A stretch of DNA of 13,739 nucleotides from the NCBI GenBank assembly GCA_964389495.1, contig CAYMDU010000041.1:1-13739 (forward strand). Reading direction: 5' to 3'. Of the stretch, positions 6,261 through 12,558 are shown in pieces (the stretch's first letter is position 1; each line of letters opens with the position of its first letter). The notes below the pieces were generated by a model. The model did no database searches, had not been told where the DNA came from, and was given only the letters and a program-made list of their open reading frames with translations. The stretch comes from RGIG3009 sp964389495 (lineage in GTDB: Bacteria > Bacillota > Clostridia > Oscillospirales > Acutalibacteraceae). The position numbers were made by a program, and so were the translations under genes.

Positions 6261-6266
6261 GGGGGG
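6261..6266 (+). promoter_or_regulatory. Ribosome site fixing the GTG start of the first lepB
   Basis: GGGGGG lies six bases before GTG 6273. An ATG two bases earlier (6271) is in another frame and reaches a stop after 14 codons, so GTG is the working start. Confidence 0.6.
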
Positions 6267-6272
6267 CACAAT

Positions 6273-6845
6273 GTGGAAGGGCGGCACGAACGGCAAGATT
6301 GGCGCACGGTTGTAATCAAACGCTGGCGTGCGTGGCAGCGGCATGCTGCCGGCATGTACTACTGCGTGTCCTGCCTGTGCATTTTAACGGTGCTGTTGGC
6401 AGCGGTAATCACGGTTGCCCGCCCCTGCGTTGTGCAAGGGCGTTCCATGGTTCCCACTTTGCAAAACGGCGATTATTTGTTGCTGTCGTGCCTGAATTAC
6501 GAACCGGCGGTGGGCGACATTGTGGCCGTCACCCGCGAAAACAACACACCGCTCATCAAACGGGTGATAGCAGTCGAAGGCGACACCCTGCGCATCGATC
6601 GCGCCACCGGCACGGTTTTTCGCAACGGCGTGGCACTGGAAGAACCGTATATTGCCGGCTCCACGGCACCGGTGCAGTTGTCAGGCGAGGTAACGGTGCC
6701 GCGTGGCATGCTGTTTGTCATGGGCGATAACCGCGGCGAATCGCACGACAGCCGGTACCAAGACATCGGATTTGTTTCGGCGGAAGCCGTTATCGGCAAA
6801 GCACAGTATCGCCTGTATCCGTTTTCCGAAAGCGGGAGGTTGTAA
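6273..6845 (+). CDS. lepB: Signal peptidase I (first of two copies)
   Basis: 190 residues. It cleaves signal peptides from exported proteins at the outer face of the cell membrane. A basic N-terminus (residues 1-28) precedes one membrane helix at about 29-49. The catalytic Ser58 lies in GRSMVPTLQNGD and the general-base Lys96 in PLIKRVIAVEGD. The S26 box E is at residues 151-161 (GDNRGESHDSR). The short single-helix form is typical of Gram-positive SPase I. GTG 6273 is the start. It is separated from rbgA by a single base, whose ribosome site lies inside this gene, so the two are co-translated. The nucleophile and base are intact, so it should be active. A second, diverged copy lies after rbgA. 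Confidence 0.95.
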   Translation: MEGRHERQDWRTVVIKRWRAWQRHAAGMYYCVSCLCILTVLLAAVITVARPCVVQGRSMVPTLQNGDYLLLSCLNYEPAVGDIVAVTRENNTPLIKRVIAVEGDTLRIDRATGTVFRNGVALEEPYIAGSTAPVQLSGEVTVPRGMLFVMGDNRGESHDSRYQDIGFVSAEAVIGKAQYRLYPFSESGRL

Positions 6846-6846
6846 C

Positions 6847-7704
6847 ATGGAACAGAAAACAATTCAATGGTTTCCGGGGCACATGACCAGAACACGGCGC
6901 CGCATGGCGGAAAAGTTGCCGTTGGTAGATGCTGTGGCGGAAATCATCGACGCCCGTATTCCTGTTAGCAGTCGCAACCCGGATTTGGGCGGCATGATTG
7001 CCGGCAAACCGCGGGTGGTGGTGTTGAACAAAAGCGACATCGCCGACGAAGCGGCTACCAAATTGTGGCTTGCCGAATTTGCAAAGGCCGGGGTGCCCGC
7101 CATGGCCGTGGATTGCAAAAGCGGGCGTGGCGTGCAACGCTTTGTCCCGTTGCTTCGTGAAGTGCTGAAAGACAAAATCGCCGTGTGGGAGCAGCGCGGA
7201 ATGAAAAACCGTGCGTTGCGTGTGATGGTGGTGGGCGTTCCGAATTGCGGAAAATCCTCGTTCATCAATCGCATGGCCAAGGGCGGCAAAGCCAAGGCAG
7301 AAGATCGGCCGGGTGTCACCCGTGATCAGCAATGGTTTGTCATCGAAGGAGGTGCCCAGTTGCTGGATACGCCCGGCGTTTTGTGGCCCAAATTCGAAGA
7401 CCAAGCCGTGGCACAGCGGCTGGCCTACACCGGCGCCATTCGCGACGAAGTGCTCGACAGTGAAGAACTGGCGTGCGGGTTGCTTGAAATTTTGCGTGCC
7501 CAGTACGAACCAATGTTGCGCGAACGGTACAAGCTCACCGGGAATTTGCCGGAAGATAGCTACGACCTGCTCGGTGCCATCGGTCGCAAGCGTGGCATGC
7601 TGGTGTCCGGCGGCGAAGTGAACACCGAACGCGCGGCGATTATGTTGTTGGATGAATTTCGCGGCGGCAAGCTGGGGCGCATCACTTTGGAGTTGCCGCG
7701 TTAA
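6847..7704 (+). CDS. rbgA: Ribosome biogenesis GTPase RbgA (YlqF)
   Basis: 285 residues (B. subtilis RbgA 282). It is a circularly permuted GTPase that binds the precursor 50S subunit and supports late assembly steps. The motifs appear in permuted order: NKSD (G4) at residues 61-64, GVPNCGKSS (G1) at 130-138, and DTPG (G3) at 174-177. The N-terminal IQWFPGHM (6-13) is a family signature containing the catalytic-type His12. The C-terminal helical domain includes NLPEDSYDLLGAIGRKRGML. ATG 6847 follows GGGAGG (6834-6839) by seven bases. Its closeness to rplS fits a role in building the large subunit. Confidence 0.97.
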   Translation: MEQKTIQWFPGHMTRTRRRMAEKLPLVDAVAEIIDARIPVSSRNPDLGGMIAGKPRVVVLNKSDIADEAATKLWLAEFAKAGVPAMAVDCKSGRGVQRFVPLLREVLKDKIAVWEQRGMKNRALRVMVVGVPNCGKSSFINRMAKGGKAKAEDRPGVTRDQQWFVIEGGAQLLDTPGVLWPKFEDQAVAQRLAYTGAIRDEVLDSEELACGLLEILRAQYEPMLRERYKLTGNLPEDSYDLLGAIGRKRGMLVSGGEVNTERAAIMLLDEFRGGKLGRITLELPR

Positions 7705-7721
7705 AGAAAGAAGGAAAACCC

Positions 7722-8252
7722 ATGCCGCAGGCCAATAACAAACAGTGCAAAAGTTTTTTTGAATGGGCACAAGTGATTTGCGGCGCCTTGTTGTGCATCA
7801 CCTGTCTGTACACATTCGGCTGCCGCATGATCGAAGTGCACGGTTCGTCCATGGAAACCACTCTGGCAAACGGCGACCGCCTGCTGCTGTCCAGTTTGCC
7901 CTACACGCCGCAATACGGCGATATTGTTGTGGTGGAACGCGGCGAAGGGCAAGAACCGCTCATCAAGCGCGTTGTCGGTTTGGCGGGCGACACCATCCGT
8001 GTCGATCAAGACAGCGGTGCGGTGTACCGCAACGGAGAATTGTTATCCGAACCGTACATCACAGCGGCCACCGACCCCGAAGCCATGGACGGCCCCGTAA
8101 CCGTGCCAAGCGGCATGGTGTTTGTGATGGGCGATAATCGTGCCAAAAATCATTCGCTGGACAGCCGCACCTTTGGCTGTGTTTCGGAAGAAGCGATTAT
8201 CGGCAAGGTGTTTTTTCGGCTGTTGCCGTTGGAACAGGTGGGAGGACTGTAA
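7722..8252 (+). CDS. lepB: Signal peptidase I (second copy)
   Basis: 176 residues with the same plan as the first copy: membrane helix at about 16-36, catalytic Ser43 in GSSMETTLANGD, base Lys82 in PLIKRVVGLAGD, and box E GDNRAKNHSLDSR at 137-149. All catalytic residues are present. It differs from copy one in the N-terminus, in the residue after SM (Glu instead of Val), and in box E, which has two extra residues before the final SR. This suggests an old duplication with divergent substrate preference rather than a recent copy. AGGA (7712-7715) precedes ATG 7722. The stop codon directly abuts the rnhB start. Confidence 0.95.
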   Translation: MPQANNKQCKSFFEWAQVICGALLCITCLYTFGCRMIEVHGSSMETTLANGDRLLLSSLPYTPQYGDIVVVERGEGQEPLIKRVVGLAGDTIRVDQDSGAVYRNGELLSEPYITAATDPEAMDGPVTVPSGMVFVMGDNRAKNHSLDSRTFGCVSEEAIIGKVFFRLLPLEQVGGL

Positions 8253-8852
8253 ATGAACAATGTCGAATTTGATGCCGCCGTTCGCACCGAAGGTTATTCG
8301 TTGCTTTGCGGTGTGGATGAAGCCGGGCGCGGGCCGTTGGCCGGGCCGGTGGTGGCGGCAGCGGTGGTGTTGCGCCCGAACGATGTGCCGGAGGGACTGA
8401 ACGATTCCAAAAAGCTCTCCGAAAAAAAGCGCGACATGCTGTTTGACGATATTTGCCGCCAAGCCTTGGCATTTGGCATTGCTTCCGCTTCGGTGGAAGA
8501 AATTGAAGAATACAACATATTGCAAGCCACTTTTTTGGCCATGTGTCGGGCGGTGTCGCAATTGTCGGTGGTGCCGGAACTGGTGCTGGTAGACGGCAAC
8601 CGAATTCCACCGGCGCTGGCGTTGCCGGCACGCTCACTCGTCAAGGGCGATGCCTTGTCGGCATCGGTGGGCGCCGCTTCAATTTTGGCCAAAGTCAGCC
8701 GTGACCGCCTGATGCTCGAACTGGACAAGACCTATCCGCACTATGCCTTTGCCAAACACAAAGGCTATGGCACGGCACTCCACTACGAACGGTTGGAGCA
8801 ATACGGTATTTCCCCGGTACACAGGCCCAGCTTTTTAAAAAAACGGCATTGA
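8253..8852 (+). CDS. rnhB: Ribonuclease HII
   Basis: 199 residues. It cuts RNA in RNA-DNA hybrids and at single ribonucleotides in DNA. The signature GVDEAGRGPLAGPVV is at residues 20-34, giving the acidic pair Asp22 and Glu23. Asp114 (LVDGN) and Asp133 (KGDALSASVGAASILAKVSRDR) complete the metal site. HKGYGT and the final HRPSF motif are also family-typical. ATG 8253 follows the previous stop with no gap, with GGGAGG (8240-8245) inside the end of lepB. rbgA-rnhB adjacency is a common Firmicute arrangement. Confidence 0.97.
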   Translation: MNNVEFDAAVRTEGYSLLCGVDEAGRGPLAGPVVAAAVVLRPNDVPEGLNDSKKLSEKKRDMLFDDICRQALAFGIASASVEEIEEYNILQATFLAMCRAVSQLSVVPELVLVDGNRIPPALALPARSLVKGDALSASVGAASILAKVSRDRLMLELDKTYPHYAFAKHKGYGTALHYERLEQYGISPVHRPSFLKKRH

Positions 8853-8857
8853 GGTGA
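8851..8857 (+). promoter_or_regulatory. Ribosome site deciding the yraN start
   Basis: GAGGTGA, overlapping the rnhB stop, sits five bases before GTG 8863. It also contains the earlier in-frame GTG 8854, which itself has no ribosome site. This favours the later start. Confidence 0.6.
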
Positions 8858-8862
8858 CAACC

Positions 8863-9228
8863 GTGGCGGGAGTTTCCAAAGGCGCTGCCGGCGAAGTGTT
8901 GGCCGCACGCTATTTGCGCGATGAGGGATATGAATTGTTGGCGGCCAACTACCGTTCGCGCTTTGGCGAAATCGACATAATTGCCGCCGACGATGCGTAT
9001 CTTGTTTTTGTAGAGGTCAAGACTCGTGCGTGCAATTCGTACTACGCGCCGCGCGAAGCTGTAACAGCAGCCAAACAGCGGCGTATACTGAAAACCGCGT
9101 TGTTGTATTTGTCGCAGCATCCGACTGCCAAGCAACCGCGGTTTGATGTTATTGAGATAATCACTGCTCCGGGGCAGCCGATGAAACTGCAAACGCTGAC
9201 CCATTTAAAAAACGCATACGGTGTCTGA
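8863..9228 (+). CDS. YraN / UPF0102 family endonuclease-like protein
   Basis: 121 residues with the nuclease-like fold typical of the family. GKA-type start helix KGAAGEVLAARYL is followed by NYRSRFGEIDIIA (residues 29-41) and VFVEVKTR (48-55). The Glu36/Asp38 and Glu51-x-Lys53 pattern matches the PD-(D/E)XK core (E-x-D ... E-V-K). Members are small proteins of uncertain function that are usually near rnhB, as here; a role in DNA repair or recombination has been suggested but is not firmly shown. The start GTG 8863 is preferred over GTG 8854. The short rnhB-yraN gap supports co-transcription. Confidence 0.92.
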   Translation: MAGVSKGAAGEVLAARYLRDEGYELLAANYRSRFGEIDIIAADDAYLVFVEVKTRACNSYYAPREAVTAAKQRRILKTALLYLSQHPTAKQPRFDVIEIITAPGQPMKLQTLTHLKNAYGV

Positions 9229-9249
9229 CCCGGATGGGAGAGATATGCC

Positions 9250-10194
9250 ATGCGTCTGTTCGATATGCACTGCGACACGCTTACCGCGTGCTATGAGGAC
9301 AAAACGGATGTGTGCCGCAACCGTCGGCACTGGGATTTGGTGCGCGGTCGCCGCTATGCACCGTGGGGCCAAGTGATGGCCGTTTGGGTTCCCGACACAC
9401 GGCGGGGTGCGGCCGCATTTCGCTATACGCGTCGGGTGCTGGAATTTGCACAGCAGCAGGAAAAACGGTTTCCGCAACAGCTTATGCTGGTTCGAAACCA
9501 AGCGGATTTTCAAACAGCCACGGAAACCAATCGTTGTGCAGTGCTGTTGTCCGTGGAAAACGGGGCGGCGCTGGGCGGCCGCATTGAGCGTCTTGCCCGG
9601 CTGGCATCCTATGGCGTGCATGTGATCACACTTACCTGGAACGGTGATAACGAATTGGGGCACGGTTGCTTGTCGCCTTGCCGGGAAGGCCTAACCGTAT
9701 TTGGTCGGCAGGTACTTCGGGAAATGTGCTGTCGGGGCATGGTGCCGGATGTGTCGCATTTGAACGAAGCCGGCTTTTGGGATGTGGCAACGCAAACGGA
9801 AAAGCCCTTTATTGCCAGCCATTCCGTGTCGCAGGCGGTGCATGCGCACCCGCGCAATCTCACCGATGCTCAGTTTGGCGAAATCAAACGGCGAGGCGGT
9901 TTGGTGGGCGTGAACTTTTGCGGCGATCAGTTGGGAGAATCCAGCTTCGAAGCGGTCTACCGTCATCTGTCGCACTTTTGGGATAGAGACGGTGAATCCG
10001 TTGTGGCCATAGGTGGCGATTTGGACGGCACAGCGCTTCCGGAAGTGTGGCAGGGAGTAGCGGTATATGAACAACTGGAAGCGTATTTGCAAAAGCGGAG
10101 TGTGCCGCAAGCACTGCTCGATCGCTTCTTTTTTCAAAATGCGGCCGATTTTTTCACTGCCTCTTTACAATCCGGTGAAAATGAATTACAATAA
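9250..10194 (+). CDS. Membrane dipeptidase, peptidase family M19
   Basis: 314 residues resembling renal-type dipeptidases, zinc enzymes that cleave dipeptides. The metal ligands are all visible: His7 and Asp9 (DMHCDT), bridging Glu103 (VENG), His170 (DVSH) and His191 (SHS). Asp257 in IGGDLDG is the expected catalytic aspartate, and RNLTD follows the second histidine as usual. There is no signal peptide or membrane helix, so it is likely cytoplasmic despite the family name. GGGAGAGA (9236-9243) precedes ATG 9250. It sits 21 bases after yraN and probably ends the rplS-lepB transcript, since a new promoter for thrC begins within its last codons. Confidence 0.94.
   Translation: MRLFDMHCDTLTACYEDKTDVCRNRRHWDLVRGRRYAPWGQVMAVWVPDTRRGAAAFRYTRRVLEFAQQQEKRFPQQLMLVRNQADFQTATETNRCAVLLSVENGAALGGRIERLARLASYGVHVITLTWNGDNELGHGCLSPCREGLTVFGRQVLREMCCRGMVPDVSHLNEAGFWDVATQTEKPFIASHSVSQAVHAHPRNLTDAQFGEIKRRGGLVGVNFCGDQLGESSFEAVYRHLSHFWDRDGESVVAIGGDLDGTALPEVWQGVAVYEQLEAYLQKRSVPQALLDRFFFQNAADFFTASLQSGENELQ
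10164..10192 (+). promoter_or_regulatory. Sigma-A type promoter for thrC
   Basis: TTTACA (10164-10169), a 17-base spacer and TACAAT (10187-10192) match consensus at ten of twelve positions. It lies in the last codons of the dipeptidase gene. The predicted start near 10199 leaves a leader of about 29 bases, with no attenuator or riboswitch fold in it. Confidence 0.72.
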
Positions 10195-10227
10195 TAAGCA
10201 ATGTTAATAAAGGCGAGGTTGAACAAC

Positions 10228-11718
10228 ATGATGTATACCAGTACGCGTGACCGCTCGGTTTCCGTGTCGGCGGCTCAGGCAATCACCCAGGGCATTTCCG
10301 CAGACGGTGGTCTGTTCGTTCCGGAACAACTCCCGCAATTCACAGCCGATGATATAGCGTCGTTGGTGCCCCAAAGCTATGTGGAACGGGCTGTTGCCGT
10401 GCTGTCACGGTTTTTAACGGATTTTTCCGAAGAAGAAGTGCGCGATTGTGCCCGGTCTGCCTATGCCACCGGCCGCTTTTCCGCACCGGAAGTGGCACCG
10501 TTGCACACATTGAACAACGGCGTTCATGTGCTGGAACTGTGGCACGGCCCCACCTGCGCTTTCAAAGATATGGCGTTGCAAATTTTGCCGCATCTCATGC
10601 GGGTTTCCGCTCAAAAAACGGCCGACGGCAAAGAAATTGTCATTTTGGTTGCCACTTCGGGCGACACCGGCAAGGCCGCTTTGGAAGGATTCCGCGATGC
10701 GGAGCACACGCGCATTTTGGTTTTCTATCCCGAAAACGGTGTTAGTCCCATGCAAAAATTGCAAATGACCACACAAGAAGGAAACAATGTCGGCGTTTGC
10801 GCCATTCGCGGCAATTTCGACGATGCGCAAAGCGGCGTGAAAAAGATTTTCACCGATCCGGCCATGCGGGCTTGCCTGGCCGAACAGGGAAAGATGTTTT
10901 CTTCGGCCAATTCCATCAACTGGGGGCGTTTGGTGCCGCAGATTGTGTATTACTTTTCTGCCTATTGCGATTTGCTGGCGTCGGGCGGCATCGCCATGGG
11001 CGATGCCGTGAATGTGGTGGTTCCCACCGGCAACTTCGGCAACATTTTGGCGGCTTACTATGCGCGTGAAATGGGATTGCCGATTGCGCGCCTGCTTTGT
11101 GCTTCCAACTGCAACAATGTGCTAACCGATTTCATTCGCACCGGCACCTACAACCGTCGCCGTGATTTCCACACCACCATTTCGCCGTCCATGGACATTT
11201 TGATTTCGTCCAATTTGGAACGGTTGCTATACCATCTGTCCGGTGGCGATGCGGCCTTGGTGTCCGGCTTAATGCAGCAGTTGCAGGAAACCGGTTGCTA
11301 CACGGTGCCGGACTCCTTGCGCCAAGTCATTCAGGATTTGTTTGCCGCCGGCTGGTGCGACGACGAACAAACCATGCAGGCCATTCAAAGCACCTACAAC
11401 GAACAGCAGTATTTGTGCGACACGCACACCGCCGTGGCCATGGCCGTGTGCCAACAGTACCGTTGCGAAAGCGGCGATACCACACCGGTGATTTTGGCTT
11501 CCACGGCCGACCCGTACAAATTCTCGGCCAGCGTGTTGCGCGCACTGGGAGCCAACAGCGAGAATGACGACGAATTTGCCATGGTGGATCGCCTTCATGC
11601 GATAACCGGTGCGCCGATTCCTCCGTCGTTGGCCGCTTTAAAAGGGCGCAGCCCGCGGTTCACCCAAGTGTGCAACCGCGACACCATGGAGAGCACCGTG
11701 CGTGAGATGCTTCGCTGA
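10228..11718 (+). CDS. thrC: Threonine synthase
   Basis: 496 residues, the long form of this pyridoxal-phosphate enzyme, which converts O-phosphohomoserine to threonine. N-terminal YTSTRD is family-typical. Lys113 in GPTCAFKDMALQ should carry the cofactor, and TGNFGN (residues 267-272) forms the phosphate-binding loop. LVATSGDTGKAALEGF and SANSINWGRLVPQ are further signatures. The C-terminal DTHTAVA and ASTADPYKF motifs are present, so the gene is intact. ATG 10228 is nine bases after GAGGT (10214-10218); ATG 10231 is an equally family-like alternative, and upstream extension to 10201 looks like leader. A separate promoter suggests control apart from the genes upstream. Confidence 0.97.
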   Translation: MMYTSTRDRSVSVSAAQAITQGISADGGLFVPEQLPQFTADDIASLVPQSYVERAVAVLSRFLTDFSEEEVRDCARSAYATGRFSAPEVAPLHTLNNGVHVLELWHGPTCAFKDMALQILPHLMRVSAQKTADGKEIVILVATSGDTGKAALEGFRDAEHTRILVFYPENGVSPMQKLQMTTQEGNNVGVCAIRGNFDDAQSGVKKIFTDPAMRACLAEQGKMFSSANSINWGRLVPQIVYYFSAYCDLLASGGIAMGDAVNVVVPTGNFGNILAAYYAREMGLPIARLLCASNCNNVLTDFIRTGTYNRRRDFHTTISPSMDILISSNLERLLYHLSGGDAALVSGLMQQLQETGCYTVPDSLRQVIQDLFAAGWCDDEQTMQAIQSTYNEQQYLCDTHTAVAMAVCQQYRCESGDTTPVILASTADPYKFSASVLRALGANSENDDEFAMVDRLHAITGAPIPPSLAALKGRSPRFTQVCNRDTMESTVREMLR

Positions 11719-11734
11719 CGAATGAGGTGGCAGT

Positions 11735-12427
11735 GTGGCGTTATTTGTATTGTCCGATGTGCATTTGTCGTTGAACGCCGATAAATCCATGACTGTGTTT
11801 CGCGGCTGGGACGATTATGTGGAACGGGTGGAGAAAAATTGGCGGGCACTGGTGAAACCAACCGACACCGTGGTGATTGCCGGCGATGTTTCGTGGGCCA
11901 TGGCACTGGAAGATACCTTGCCGGATTTCTCTTTTTTGCAATCGCTGCCGGGGCGAAAACTGCTCTTTAAGGGCAACCACGACTATTGGTGGTGCACACG
12001 CCGAAAAATGGATCGGTTTTTGCAGGAACATGGGTTAGACACCCTGGCCTTTGTTCACAACGATGCTGTGGCTGTGGATAACCGGTTTGCCGTTTGCGGC
12101 ACCCGCGGTTGGTTCTACGACGAATCGGAGCCGGATAACGAAAAGATTATGCGGCGTGAAGCAGCACGGTTGCAAACTTCGTTGGAGGCAGCGGTGAGCA
12201 CCGGATTGGAACCGGTGGCGTTTTTGCACTACCCGCCGCTGTTCGATGGGCGTGCGTGCAACGAACTGCTGGCAGTGTTGCAAACCTATGCGGTTCGGCG
12301 CTGCTACTACGGGCATGTACACGGTGCCGGAATTCGTCTGGCTTTTCAGGGAGAATGGCAGAATATTCAATTTCGGCTAACCTCTTGCGACGCGCTTTCC
12401 TTTTGCCCGTTGCGGGTTCCCGAATAA
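11735..12427 (+). CDS. Calcineurin-like metallophosphoesterase
   Basis: 230 residues with a complete two-metal site: SDVHLS (Asp8, His10), AGDVSWAM (Asp51), KGNHDYWW (Asn81, His82), LHYPP (His165) and YGHVHG (His194, His196). The family contains phosphatases and nucleases acting on proteins, nucleotides or nucleic acids; this subfamily, with DVSWAM and GNHDYWW, is common in Clostridia but has no agreed substrate that I know of. It has no signal peptide or membrane helix. The start GTG 11735 follows GAGGTGG (11724-11730) closely. It lies 16 bases after thrC and probably shares its transcript. No convincing terminator follows it. Confidence 0.93.
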   Translation: MALFVLSDVHLSLNADKSMTVFRGWDDYVERVEKNWRALVKPTDTVVIAGDVSWAMALEDTLPDFSFLQSLPGRKLLFKGNHDYWWCTRRKMDRFLQEHGLDTLAFVHNDAVAVDNRFAVCGTRGWFYDESEPDNEKIMRREAARLQTSLEAAVSTGLEPVAFLHYPPLFDGRACNELLAVLQTYAVRRCYYGHVHGAGIRLAFQGEWQNIQFRLTSCDALSFCPLRVPE

Positions 12428-12465
12428 AAAGTTGGCAATTCACGCAAAAAAATCAGAAAATATAG

Positions 12466-12494
12466 TGGAAATTTCTTTTGAGATATGGTACAAT
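12466..12494 (+). promoter_or_regulatory. Extended -10 promoter for tig
   Basis: TGGAAA (12466-12471), a 17-base spacer and TACAAT (12489-12494), with TGG directly before the -10 giving the extended -10 pattern TGn. The start point would be near 12501, inside a palindrome, leaving a leader of about 58 bases before tig. Confidence 0.68.
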
Positions 12495-12538
12495 AACTTG
12501 TATTTCAATACAATCATCTTGTATTCAAGGATTTACAA
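12489..12538 (+). repeat. Alternating TACAA/TTGTA half-sites between the tig promoter and gene
   Basis: TACAA occurs at 12489, 12509 and 12534, and its reverse complement TTGTA at 12498 and 12519, so orientation alternates five times. The starts of the first four are 9, 11 and 10 bases apart, near one helix turn; the last gap is 15. The core is a perfect palindrome, TTGTATT (12498-12504), TC, AATACAA (12507-12513), followed by another TTGTATT at 12519-12525. The middle AATACAA could pair with either flanking copy. This could be an operator or a switching RNA hairpin; A+T richness may also explain part of it. Confidence 0.5.
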
Positions 12539-12558
12539 ATCATAGGAGGCAAACAAAC

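Noticed and set aside
6271..6315. ATG-initiated short frame just before lepB, considered as a leader peptide
   Set aside because: It starts two bases before the lepB GTG, would share its ribosome site, ends after 14 codons and encodes nothing distinctive.
5414..6355. Minus-strand open frame of 313 codons across the end of the DUF2344 gene, the leader and rplS
   Set aside because: It spans three well-supported + strand features and its product has no recognisable domain.
8854..8862. GTG 8854 as the yraN start
   Set aside because: It lies inside the GAGGTGA ribosome site of GTG 8863 and has no site of its own.
12409..12430. CGGG-TT-CCCG hairpin at the end of the metallophosphoesterase gene as a terminator
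   Set aside because: Only four pairs with a two-base loop, within the coding region, and followed by A rather than T residues.
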